Below are positions 24,551 to 36,006 of a stretch of 64,000 nucleotides of DNA, one piece after another. Source of the stretch: Ptychodera flava (lineage: Eukaryota > Hemichordata > Enteropneusta > Ptychoderidae); NCBI RefSeq assembly GCF_041260155.1, contig NC_091933.1:31365933-31429932 (forward strand), read 5' to 3'. Made by a program: the position numbers and the translations under genes. Each line of letters begins with the position of its first letter. The first letter of the stretch is position 1. Under the pieces are notes generated by a model. The model was not told the DNA's origin, searched no databases, and saw only the letters and a list, made by a program, of their open reading frames with translations.

Positions 24551-25289
24551 GCTGTACGAACTTTTAAATTTTGGAAAATGTATATGGTATACTGGCTATT
24601 GAAACCATACGCCCTAGTTTGGAGGAATTAACGTGATGATTATTTGTATGGCGAGCAGGAAATATTAACAGATTCATGGATACACGGACAATATTCTGAT
24701 TATAGTACTTTAGCGCTCTTTTTGTCACGTGACAACTTAACGCAAGGAATGCTAATTGTCTGGTATATTTGCGACATTCGAATAAATCGACTGATGATTA
24801 TATCTTAAAAGACAAGTCAGTTTTTTCCAAGATTATAAAATGCATGTATGAAGTTACTTTTCTCTCTTATCTCTGATGTTTATTCAAAAGGATGGTAAAT
24901 ATCACAAAGCTCTAGCCGATATTATACACAATATATATTTGTCACAAGGTGGCAAAGGGGTCGGTTTGGCGAAATATCGCAGTGTACTTTCAAACCATAC
25001 GAAAAATCAGGAAAAATGGCCCATAGAGGTACAGTGAAAAGCACACAATAACAAGTAGTATAGTTTAACTTTGTGACACCTATATTGACGCACACTATGA
25101 ACATTAGATACTCAACGTAAATTGTTAGTATGTCAAAAAATTTCCATTACTCACTATGTTGATTTGGAAACAACGCGCGAGTACTTTATATCATGTGCCG
25201 TGTTGACATCTGAATTCAATCCCCAGATGCGGCCTCAACATTAGGCTCTTCCATAGGGAATTTTGTACGCACATTACAGCTGTGTGTAG

Positions 25290-25571
25290 TTAAGGTAGAA
25301 TGCTCCTCGGGGACAGATATTCGGATTCTCAAACTTTTACAATTCTTTTCTGATATACCACTTGTGGGGATTCATTTTAAGGCTCTTGGTGTAAGAAAAA
25401 CTTTCACTGGCTTGGTATTTCGAAATTCGGAAACTTTATTTTTCTCTAGTACAAAAATTTGCACGGTTATCCCCCGATTTTGATTTTGAAAGAGATTGGT
25501 GGAAATATTCCTTGAGGAAAGTTTGAGCAAAAAATTTAAGTGTTTCACTTTCGAGGCGCATACTACCTTAA
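25290..25571. mobile_element. TTAA-flanked MITE, first of a tandem pair
   Basis: Begins TTAAGGTAGAATGC and ends GCATACTACCTTAA, so the terminal inverted repeats are about 20 bp with TTAA at both ends, as left by piggyBac-type and related insertions (inference). Internal blocks (GGGGACAGATATTCGG, TTTCTCTAGTAC, AAAGTTTGAGCAAAAA) are repeated in the adjacent copy. Confidence 0.7.
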
Positions 25572-25871
25572 TGTAGAATGTAGCTCGGGGACAGATATTC
25601 GGACTCTCAAATTTTTACAATATTCCTAAGCATCACACTTGTAGAGGCTAAGTTTGAAACTAAGTTTTCACCAGTTCACCGATGGGAATGGCGGCTATTT
25701 GGAATTCCAGATATCGGTATGTATTTGGTAATTTATTTCTCTAGTACCAAAATTTGCACGTAGACTCTCGATTCTTATTCTTGATTGCGAAAGAGAACTG
25801 TTGAAAGTTTGTTTGAGAAAAGTTTGAGCAAAAATTGAAGTCTTTCATTTTTGAAGAGGGAATTACCTTAT
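25568..25871. mobile_element. TTAA-flanked MITE, second of a tandem pair
   Basis: Shares the central TTAA with the first copy and repeats the same internal blocks in the same order with considerable divergence. It ends AATTACCTTA. Confidence 0.65.
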
Positions 25872-25912
25872 GCACAGACAAATAGAAAGACAGACTTTCT
25901 ATTTGTCTGTGC
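25872..25912. repeat. Perfect 18-bp inverted repeat
   Basis: Arms GCACAGACAAATAGAAAG (25,872-25,889) and its exact reverse complement (25,895-25,912) are separated by a 5-nt loop ACAGA. It abuts the end of the tandem MITE pair. Confidence 0.9.
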
Positions 25913-26479
25913 CTTATGTGAAGAAGAGTTGCAGTTAGTTGTAAACAGGGAAGATGGCCGTTGCTAGCAAATGGAAAGGTAATCGGTTAAAAATGAAGAA
26001 TAAAACATTCCAACTTCCTCAGCGATATCCTTACTGCAGATCCCTCGAGCTGGCCGTGGACTACAGAAAGAAGGGATGAACGACGATTGTTGAATTGGAA
26101 ACAGCTTTCTGGTACCTATAATAGCTGCAGTTCAGCCGCAGTCGACGTCCACAGATTTGACATATTCTATCAGCTCTGACAACACAAAGTGAACAGGCAC
26201 AACGCATGAACAGGCAACTATTTAGCACTAAGGGTGCGTTCATAATTTACCGGAGGGGCAGGAATTTAAGAAACGAAAGGAATGTAAAAATTAACCCCCT
26301 CAAAGTATTCATTCTAAAGTATTACCCCCTAAATTCATCAATTGTCACGACCTCAGGTCTAAATTATTGATCTGATTGGGTTAATAAAATATTATGTAGC
26401 AATGATGTGCTGTCAAGATTTGGCACTGGAATTTTAAAAACACACAACAAAATTTTGCTATGGAAAGTTTATAAACTGC

Positions 26480-26850
26480 TAAGAGTTGTTTTGATATAGA
26501 TTGTTGACCGTTAAATCATGGCAAGATTGTAAACAGCTGATCTCTCACAACCTTCGCTTTTTATAATCTTACTATGATGGTTTCAAACTTACTTGATATA
26601 TGTAAATTATGGGCTATTTACCTTAATGTGGCCAGTTACGTAGTATCATAGTGACGCAAGGAGCCAGTCTTTACTATCTCTGTCATGCTATACAAACCAG
26701 CATTCTTGCCAGTTTGTTGTTTGTTTACATGCTGTTTTGGTACAGATTGTAAACTACTAAATGATGACAAGTTTGTAAACAGCTAAAGTTTTACAACCTT
26801 TGCTGTTTACAGAGTTATCATGATGATTTCGTTCAAACTGTTGTGATGAC
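26480..26850 (+). repeat. Two diverged direct repeats
   Basis: Blocks near 26,500-26,590 and 26,745-26,840 share GATTGTAAAC/GATTGTTGACC, TGTAAACAGCT, ACAACCTTCGCT/ACAACCTTTGCT and a TGATG(G)TTTC segment in the same order. No coding signal. Confidence 0.5.
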
Positions 26851-28135
26851 GTCATAAATCTATACAAATCATTAGTCAAATATAACCCCGAACTGTAAAT
26901 TGGACAGTTTGACCCTGTCTCCACAGCCGTTCTGTAACAATCAACTCCTTGATTTCTGCCGACGTTTCCCTATAACAAATGAAGGTTCCTTAATGTTATT
27001 GACAACATGTTGTAACTGCACTTACAGCAGGAACAACGTAGCTAGTAAACACGTCTTCCTGGGCCATTTTCGCCACTGACTCATTATAATAAACATGGAG
27101 GGGTACTAAATGCTGTCAAGTAGTCCATATCTGTTCAACTCGATGATGTCATACTTAAAACCATTTCTGGTTGGTGCCACTTGCACGGTGACAAGCTATA
27201 GATGCTGCTATATAACGGGTTGGGAGTAAGAGTTCATTCACCCGGCCTTAACATGTAACAAGACTTGAATATGTAATACATTTTCATCGCTCACCTGATA
27301 AAACAAGTATGTCGATAACAAGTCTGATCCATACATTACCCTCAAAGTCAATGAGGTAAAGACAGGAAAATACTTAAAAATCCCCAAATAAACAAAGCGC
27401 AGATGATATTCAGCAAACAAGTAAATATATTATTTCTATTATTTAAGCAAACAGTAAGAACTACCATTGACCTCATAATACCCGCACTCACATACCTTGC
27501 GGTTCTTGGGATGTATGGGAATGATAATCTTGTACTTCAGGGATTGAACAGTGCTTACAAGACAGAATAGTGGTCGACGCATTTACAGGAAAAGACAGAA
27601 TGGAAAGTCGATTGCGATATACATTTGCAAAGACCGCATATTCCACGACTCCTTGTTCGCACTCTGTATGAATTACTTGAGACATGCATATTATTGATAT
27701 ATCATCATGCCCTGTCCGTCTGGTTTTAATTGGTCTAGCTGAACCACGTGACTGACCACAAATACAGTGATGATTTGTTTACATGCCCGCGAATATGAAT
27801 AATCATATTGACAACTCCAAGTATCGTAAACATCTTAACTTTACAGCTAAATTTATGATTTGTGCAAGGATCGTAATAAAAAATGGAGCACTTGTGGGCC
27901 AAGTTTAAACACCTTTTATCCCTAAAAATCTCCGGATTTGCAAAATTTTTACAGCGCGTGTAACAATGCGTCGCGTACTGCATTGCTCAGTGACAAAAAC
28001 GCTGCGCTCGCGTACAGCTCAGCACGTCACTGTTCAGTGAATACAACATTTGTGTAATACAAGTTCTGGGCGCCGTTGATCACTTTCACGTGTTGAATTT
28101 TCGTAAATTTTGGTTCGGTTCGGTGATAATATAAT

Positions 28136-28296
28136 GAAAATAACAGACTCTGCCCTCACCATTAACGTTTATTTATGGGCGCTGGCGAGAGGAAAGCCAA
28201 AATTAACGGGCTTGGCAAGCCTCGCCCGTTAACTTTTCGCTTCCCCTGTCCTGTGCCCATAAATAAACGTCAATGATCAGGGCGTCCATTATTTCT
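28136..28296. mobile_element. Hairpin MITE
   Basis: Inverted arms of about 60 bp meet around CTTGGCAAGCCT near 28,211. Both arms carry GTTTATTTATGGGC and TTAACGGG, and the palindrome extends weakly into AATAATGGAC/AATAACAGAC flanks. Non-coding. A different family from the 13.03-kb hairpin. Confidence 0.8.
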
Positions 28297-28468
28297 ATAT
28301 TTCTTTACAGTAGCATGACAAGTCAAATAAATTCCTTCATTTTTATGTGACACTTTTTCAATGCAATGTATGCTTAATAAAACATGCAATATCTTATCGG
28401 TTCAAAAAGTATGAATTATCACCCCCCAATAAACAACAAACAAACAAACCAAACTTTGTGCACGAAGC

Positions 28469-28474
28469 CACGTG
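28469..28474. promoter_or_regulatory. CACGTG E-box upstream of LRR copy 2
   Basis: CACGTG 205 bp before the ATG at 28,679; see the matching element before copy 1. Confidence 0.3.
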
Positions 28475-28678
28475 TAACGTCGCAACGCTGGATTATTTTG
28501 CTTGTATCAATGATTATTTATGACGACCGAATAATAAATCATTGTCTCTTACTTTCGTCGGGCTATGCTACATCAGGAAAAATCATAATATTTTATTTCC
28601 TCTTCTGCTTTGTGGGGAACTGGCTTGACGCAGTTATTTGTACTCATCAAAGGTAGCAAGACAAGTCGATGCTTCGCA

Positions 28679-29695
28679 ATGGCGATAACTGCAGGTACTT
28701 CATGTCTGGCCGTTCTTCTCTCGTTTCTATTCATTAGTTGCGTACAGTGTCACAGAGTTAGAGACAGGTGTATTTCTGCGACGAATGTATCATGTCCCGA
28801 GGGATGTGGATGCAAGAGTTGTTACTCTCCCAGGCCTGTCAGAAAGCTTTACGTAAAGTGTGGTGGCGGTGAATTGCAGCACAGTAAGTTGCCGAAGGCT
28901 ATACCTGAAGAAACGGTCGATCTGAATCTGGCTCACAATAGAATTGGTAAGCTCGGCGCATCGGAATTTTTACGTCTGAGAAATCTCATCCGACTCGATT
29001 TAAGCTGCAACCAGCTTGACAGCAATGAAATAGACCCCAATGTATTCGAAGGTCTAACGCGTGTCAGGGAGTTAAACTTGGAAATGAACAGAGCGATTAG
29101 CTATATCTCAGACGATTTGCTTTGCCCTCTGACAGTTCTCTTTAGAATCGATCTGCAACGATCTAATGTGAAAAGTATTGCTGCGCATGCGTTCAGATGT
29201 AATCTTCAGTTAGAGTATATTTTACTTATGGAGAATCAAATACACGAGATTGAGCCAACAGTGTTTCGGAATTTGCCATCCTTAAGGAAGGTTCTTCTCC
29301 AAAGAAACCAGCTGAAAGCTTTGCCTCCTGACATGTTAAACGGGTCGGTGCGTACGGATGAACTGAATGTGTATAACAACAAACTCATCACCGTCTCTCC
29401 CACTACTGGCCTCCAAAATATGGAGAACTTGAAGCGATTGTCGGTCTACCGGAATCCGTTAGACTGTGGCTGTGATTTGGTGTGGTTTCGTCAGTGGATT
29501 GACAGCAGTGACAACATCATCGTGAAACTTCAGAATACTACATGTGCATCGGGAGTAAATCTGATGAAGTTCAATCCTGATGATCTGCAGTGTGAGTTTC
29601 CCGTTGTCACGGTGGCTAGTCTGTCAGTGATCGGTGTTGTTCTAATTGGCACCACAGTTTTACTCATTCTGACCAACAGATGGTGGATTCGGTGA
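28679..29695 (+). CDS. LRR transmembrane protein, array copy 2
   Basis: A 338-residue product beginning MAITAGTSCLAVLL. The open frame extends upstream to 28,610, but the ATG at 28,679 starts directly before a typical signal peptide, so I prefer it. The Cys-rich LRRNT (CX7CX3CXCX2CX12C), seven LRRs and LRRCT are as in copy 1; LRR 1 to 6 are clearly different in sequence, whereas ENLKRLSVYRNPLDCGCDLV and the LRRCT are nearly the same. TM helix SVIGVVLIGTTVLLIL, then TNRWWIR. The TGA stop is inside CG|GTGAGT. An insertion of one residue in the LRRCT (DSSDNIIVK) distinguishes this copy. Membrane recognition or adhesion is inferred, not shown. Confidence 0.87.
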   Translation: MAITAGTSCLAVLLSFLFISCVQCHRVRDRCISATNVSCPEGCGCKSCYSPRPVRKLYVKCGGGELQHSKLPKAIPEETVDLNLAHNRIGKLGASEFLRLRNLIRLDLSCNQLDSNEIDPNVFEGLTRVRELNLEMNRAISYISDDLLCPLTVLFRIDLQRSNVKSIAAHAFRCNLQLEYILLMENQIHEIEPTVFRNLPSLRKVLLQRNQLKALPPDMLNGSVRTDELNVYNNKLITVSPTTGLQNMENLKRLSVYRNPLDCGCDLVWFRQWIDSSDNIIVKLQNTTCASGVNLMKFNPDDLQCEFPVVTVASLSVIGVVLIGTTVLLILTNRWWIR

Positions 29696-29697
29696 GT
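29689..29697 (+). other. 5' splice donor overlapping the stop, LRR copy 2
   Basis: TTCG|GTGAGT, exon end at 29,691 in phase 2. The stop TGA is formed by donor bases +2 to +4. Confidence 0.7.
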
Positions 29698-32067
29698 GTA
29701 AATTTTACTGATTGCAACTTTGAATTAAGAAGCACAGATTGGTCAGCGAAAACATGTGCAGTTCTCCTTAAAGATGTGAAACCTCCAAAGTTTATACTTC
29801 ATCAAAATAAAAAGTCTTAATTTCATTTTAAAAAAATATGCTCGAAAGGAATCACAATAATGAGTATAATCATGGTGGAACCAGTCGTTTTTGGCATCCT
29901 CAAAAATAAAAAAATAAAAACTCAAAATGGCTATCCGGTTGGATCAATGAGATTGGCGGCGAATCCGCATGCATTTTTATTGTGCAAATTTCCATTGGGT
30001 CAAAGTTCTTCATGACGTCGCAGAGGTTATTTCCTTTAACGAGTTCATTTGACTTCCCATTTGCTGCTTATGCCATGCCCTGGTTCTGATTTGAAGAAGT
30101 GTTATTTACGTGTTACGGGTCAAAGAATCGTGTATGTGCGGGCGCGGAACATGTATAGTTCAGGCCTAAGTTTCACTTCACTGAAAGTGGGAAAATAGAG
30201 CAAAACATTTTATGTTCAATAGGGAAATGATTTATCACTTACAGGGTATTTCAAAACTTTAAAGTCTTGACAAAGAGGTCGCAATATAAGCAACAAGAAA
30301 ACACGTAAATGATTATTTCGCAAATGACCTGTAGCCAGTTGGAGCTGATGAGATCGCAAAGGAAAGAAATACGGAAAACCACGCGTCCAAACTTTCGGAA
30401 AACAAACGATTGAAAGGTATCCAAACTTTCGGAAACGTGATAATTATATTTTCTTTGATACAAACATATAGTAAGCTATCGTCTTTGAAACGTTCCACAG
30501 TGTCACTCAAACTATCATTGAACGTCAGCAGAAATAGCGTTGATCGTAAGAATCCAGATTCTTCTCTTGTCGGCTCTAGGACAAAGGAGTTCAATGTGAC
30601 ATACCTAATTTGCTCGTTGCATTACGTTCAAATTTGGGGCAAAATTATCTATAGCATGAAAAGTTTAAGTCACACGATTAGCTTCTTACGGGAAATTTGG
30701 CATCAAATAACTGTATTTACCGCAAATGTGTGCCGAAAGTGGCAGAACCACTTGTATAGTTTTTTTTCTGTTCTCCTCATCTGGGGCATGGCATGGCATG
30801 GCATTCTCGAAGGAAAAAGCTAAACATCGTCTGATTTTGACAATTTTTCTTTCCTCTCGGCATATTTTGGAAGTGATTCAAATCAGGTTTGCATTTGGGA
30901 CCGAACAGCTTTATATCGCCTACATTGTACCGCTTTTCTCATTTTGAATCTTAAACTTGCAGAACTTGAAAACGCTCCATGAAATATCTGAAAGAAAAAC
31001 AGGTTGCTTCATAATTGGATGGTAACTTGTAGTTTGACAGAAACAAAAAACACAAACGCGCGATACCAAATTATGCAATGATTAAAAAAACTGATTTCTC
31101 TTTCTCACAAAAGTACGCCCAACTATACACGTTACCCAAGAGGACACATCAAACTATGGACTTCGAGTTCAATTCAGCCTTAAAACGATATATAGCGGAA
31201 ATAGTGTCCCATACAAGGCATGGATTGGCTTACACTTTCATGACACTGTGATCGGGTTTTTGGTGCCGACAAATTCCTAAGTTTGTTCATTCACCCTTTT
31301 TAAAACTTTGTTCACCGCGACGGTTTTATTTCCCATTGGGTAGCAAAAGCAAAGCCTAAATGCGTCCCGAAACTACATCATCAAATATTTGCTACAGAAA
31401 TCGAGGTTCAGAGCACATATTTAGTCCCACAATAAAATTGCACCCCTGCTTGCATTGAAGATATGCATCATGAAACCGCATAATATCTACAAAAACTCTC
31501 CGAACATGCAAACAACACTCATTAACGCACTAGACATAAAATGCTATCTGACACGCGGTGAGAACTGGAGGCCACATAATTGAAGACATTGACAATTTAG
31601 TACCAAGTGGTCATACAAAAAAGCACGTGCAAAAGATAGAAAAGCATCATTGTAGCAAGACAAGTCGTGCGACAGTGTGCAGACAGGAAAATAGTCTTTG
31701 TGAGCTGACAGAAATACGTGTAAACCTAGGCCTATGCATGTTTGGGTTCATGCTTCGTTTTTGTAAAATACAGAGTAAAAGAAACCTGTTTTCACCATAA
31801 TATCAATCTATATCACCCGCGCCATACTTTAAAAGAATGATAATGTAGTGAAATATACCAAAACATGAATTTTGGTTATGCCACACTCTAGCTAGCCACT
31901 CATGCACTGCAATGCGTAATCTGTTTAGCTGTGAAAATATGATTAGGTTACAAAAGATTGTACGCACATAAAGACTTTTAAAAACCTTCGAATGTCGCAC
32001 TGCTAGACAATGAGCAAGCATACCAGCACATATATAGGCGAGCGGCAGACTCACCTATTTTTCACAC
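29698..32067. other. Intergenic between LRR copy 2 and the foldback element
   Basis: No gene recognised. A 15-bp motif CCAAACTTTCGGAAA is repeated at about 30,387 and 30,420. The part 31.1-31.95 kb is a diverged copy of 23.69-24.55 kb. Frames at 30,410-30,823 and 31,558-31,800 have no domain. Confidence 0.45.
31100..31950 (+). repeat. Diverged intergenic duplication, copy 2
   Basis: Partner of 23,690-24,550; see that entry for the shared blocks. It lies upstream of LRR copy 3, with the foldback-like element inserted between it and the gene. Confidence 0.55.
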
Positions 32068-34550
32068 TTAATGTACCCACCTTACATACGGCCACATCAT
32101 ACGTCATTTGAAAGCTTATTATCTTTACTTCAAGAAAATTGACGATGTGGAGCTGCCAAGTAGGGCCATACCCCTCTAATTTGCATAATTCACACGGTTA
32201 TCCAATTTGCATAAATGTGATATAAAATTAGAAATGTCATTGTTAACTACTTCAAACATCCTTTAAAACTATCGAGTGATATATGAAATGAAAGGTATTT
32301 GCATGTAGAATACAACATGGATATCCAAAGAGATATTTGAATTGATATTACTGAAATATTTCCATATTTATTGTGAAAAAATTATTTTCCCCTTTTGAAT
32401 AACAATATTTTAAAAAATTTAACACATGCAGACACATCATATAGTAACATCATACGTCACTTGAAAGCTTATTATCTCTACTTTATGAAAATGGACAATA
32501 TTGAGCTGTCAAGTAGGACCATACCCCCTAATTTGCATAATTTACACGGGTATCCAATTTGCATAAATGCGATGTAAAGTCAGAAATTTACTGTTAACCA
32601 CTCTAAACATACTTTTAAACTATCGAGTATATATCAAATGAAAGATATTTGCATGTAGAATACAACTTTGATATCCAAAGATATATTTAAATTGATTTCA
32701 CTGAAATATTTTCATATTTATATTGAAAAAATATTTTTCCCTTTTGAATAACAGTATTTAAAAAAGAATTAATACATACAGCCACATCATACAGCCACAT
32801 CATACGTCATTTGAAAGCTTATTATCTCTACTTCAAGAAAATTGACAATGTTGATCTGTCATGTACGGTCGTAGCTCCTAATTTGCATAATTCACAGTGG
32901 TACGCAAATTACAGAAATGTGATATAAAATTAGGAATTTATTAACTACTCTAAGCATACTTTAAACTATCGAGTGATATATCAAATGAAAGGTATTTGCA
33001 TGTAGAATACAAAATAGATACCCAAAGAGATATTAAAATGATTTTATTGAATTTTTTCATAATTATATCGAAAAATATATTTTTCCCTTTTGAATAACGA
33101 TATTTTAATAATTTTAACACATACAACTACATCATACAGCCACATTATACGTCACTTGAAAGCCTATTACCTCTGCTTCACGAAAATTGACGATATGCAG
33201 CTGCAAAATAGAACCGTAACTCTTTAACTTGCATAATTCACACGGGTACCTAATTTGCATGGGTCCGATATAAAATTATAAAAAATCCATTGTTATGTAC
33301 TTTTTACTTGCTTTTAAACTATCGAGTGATATATCGAATGAAAGGTATTGGCATATAGAATAGAACTATGAATTCCAAACACGTTTCTAAAATATTCTGA
33401 TTAAATATTGTTACTTAAATCGCGAATATCTTGACTTATTTTTAATATTCATAAAATTGTGCAGTAAATACGAATAATGCCCACATTATGCAAAATAAGA
33501 ATAAAATATATACAAAATAAGAATAATTCAGTAACACACAGAACAAATATCGCTCTGACTTAGATTCAGAGACAATGTATGATTTTCATTGGATCCCAAC
33601 ACGAGCTTAATAAATTCATATCAAACATAAAAAAATGCATCCTACTCTGAAATTTTCGAAAGCTCTTCTCAAAAAATCACATCTTTATACCTCATTATCT
33701 GTGAAGGTCATCGGTGCAACAAATTAACATTCTCGACTTACGAACACACACACAAAACCAACAGATACCAGATTCCAGTTAATGCAATCAAACGGCAACA
33801 TTACGATACATTAGAACAATTATGCCACAACAATACGGTACAAAATACAAGATTTTTTCGAGATAAAAGTAATGAAGTAAAAATAAAAAATTAAAAGGAA
33901 TTTTTGATTTTGTTTGATTATTACTAACTTTAGAACAATCGTATGACATTTAATTGTTATTCGATTTTCATTGAATTGCCTTCGAAACCTTGGAATCGCA
34001 AAAAGTAAATATTTTCAGGTCCTCTTTAGGCAGATCAAAACTTTCAAGTGCTCCTCTACTATCCCTCAAAATTTCGATTCCACCCCGAATTCCTCCGCCC
34101 CTCACCACCATTATTTGTGAACTTAGCCTAATCACATACATATGAAACAGAAATATAAGCGTTACACCTATGCCAAACAAAACCTACAAAAGCTCGATCT
34201 CCGATTCACATGAGCATACACAAATACAACCAGACCGAAACGGTAGACATTCTAGCTTCCTTACTTGATCAAACTTAACTTCAGTGAAACAACGTGGCCA
34301 AGTAGTGCACACTTTTCACCAACCGAAAATGAATTTTAAGCGACTGAGAAGACAACAAAAGAGGATGATGAATTTGTAGAATTACTAGATGTACTGGAAA
34401 TGCATGACACTGTATCGCCATGAATGACTTGGATCATGAATCATGCCATAACTTTGACTACAGCTTACTCTCACACATTGTTTCGGCTACATAGTTACTT
34501 TTCAACAACTACAATTATGTTTGGACTTAATAGTAGTATTATATATATAA

Positions 34551-34639
<89 letters not shown>

Positions 34640-36006
34640 TGCTGTTGCCTTGGTTACAACAGTACAAGAAAATGTTGGTATACTTGAGTGACATTAAAAG
34701 GTTTTCATATGCTGTGAATGGGTATATTGTACTCCATACAAAGGGCATGTTTGGAGAAACACTGTCTGACCTATAAAAACAAGACATCGGTATCGGATAA
34801 TAATGCAGACAAGAAGAGCCATTCATATGTTTTGAAATATACATTAAAGAAACAAAATATTCATTTCCAGACCTCATTTCAGCTGTTTGTTCTCCGTGTT
34901 CTAGGCACTTTTTGCACATCATAATGCATATGTTTGCATTGATACTGCTGTTAAAATTTTTAAAGTACCGTTATTCAAAAGGGGAAAATTACTTTTTTCA
35001 CTACAAATATGAAAATATTTCAGTAAAACCACTTTGTATATCTCTTTGGAGGTCAATTTTATTTTTGACATGCAAATACTTTTCATTTGATACTTCACTC
35101 CGATAGTTTAGAAGTATGTTTAGAATAGTTATTGAATATTCTAATTTTACATTGCATTTATGCATATTGCTTACCTGTGTAAATTATGCAAATTTAGGGA
35201 TAGGGCCTTTCTTGATAGTTCAACATTGTCAATTTTCTTGAATAAGAGATAATAAGCTTTAAAATGACGTATGATATGGCTGTATGATGTGGCTGTATAT
35301 GATGAAATATTTATAATATTGTTATTCAAAAGGGGCATATATTTTTTCAATACAAATATGAAAATATTTCAGTGACACCAATTTAAATATCTCTTTCGAT
35401 ATCCATTTCGTATTCTACGTGCAAATACCTTTCATTTGATATATCATTCGATAGTTTAAAAGTATGTTTAGAGTAGTGAACAATGAATTAGTAATTTTAT
35501 ATTGCATTTTTGCGAATTGCTTACCCTTGTAAATCATGCAAATTAGGGGCTATGGCCGTACTTGACAGTTCAACATTGTCAATTTTCTTAAAGTAGAGAT
35601 AATAAGCTTTCAAATGATGTATGATGTAGCTGTATGCTGTAGATGTATGTGTTAAAATTTTTAAAATATTGTTATTAAAGAGAGGAAAATATTATTTTCA
35701 ATATAAATATGAAAATATTTCAGTGAAATCAATTTAAATAATTCTTTTGATATCAAAGTTGTATTCTACATGCAAATACCTTTTATTTGATATATCACTC
35801 GATAGTTTAAAAGTATGTTTACAATAGTTAACAGTGAATTTTATAATTTTATATCGCACTTATCGAAATTGGATACCCGTGTGAATTATGCAAATTAGGG
35901 GGGTATGGCCCTACTTGGCAGCTCCACATCGTCAATATTCTTAAAGTATAGATAATAAGCTTTCAAATGGCGTATGATGTGGCCGTATGTAAGGTGGGTA
36001 CATTAA
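32068..36006. mobile_element. Foldback-like element with tandem-repeat inverted arms (3.9 kb)
   Basis: The left end TTAATGTACCCACC and right end GGTGGGTACATTAA begin long inverted arms. The left arm (32,068 to about 33,400) contains four direct repeats of about 345-353 bp, marked by CATACGTCATTTGAAAGC near 32,099, 32,452, 32,805 and 33,148. The right arm (about 34,945-36,006) contains inverted counterparts near 35,258, 35,610 and 35,958 plus a partial one. Each unit has TTTGCATAATTCACA and TTTGCATGTAGAATAC blocks. The ~1.5 kb core has no transposase frame. Tandem-repeat inverted arms are the hallmark of Foldback-type transposons; the TTAA at both ends may be a target duplication, but weaker inverted similarity (GGCGAGCGGC) continues outward, so the exact ends are uncertain. 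Confidence 0.75.
34538..34636. repeat. (AT)n microsatellite in foldback core
   Basis: About 100 bp of TA repeat with AAATAT interruptions at its left side, inside the core of the foldback-like element. Confidence 0.95.

Larger units (their letters stand above)
18838..28678. other. Intergenic between LRR copies 1 and 2
   Basis: Almost 10 kb without a recognisable gene. It contains the second copy of the dispersed repeat (19,715-19,845), MITEs at 20,728-20,944 and 25,290-25,871, a perfect small palindrome at 25,872-25,912, diverged tandem repeats near 26.48-26.85 kb and a hairpin MITE at 28,136-28,296. Part (23.69-24.55 kb) resembles 31.1-31.95 kb. Short terminal exons of copy 1 could hide here but I see no conserved exon. 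Confidence 0.45.

Noticed and set aside
32068-36006. ATTTGCAT octamer-like motifs repeated in the foldback units as regulatory sites
   Set aside because: They recur because they are part of each tandem repeat unit; no evidence for transcription-factor function.
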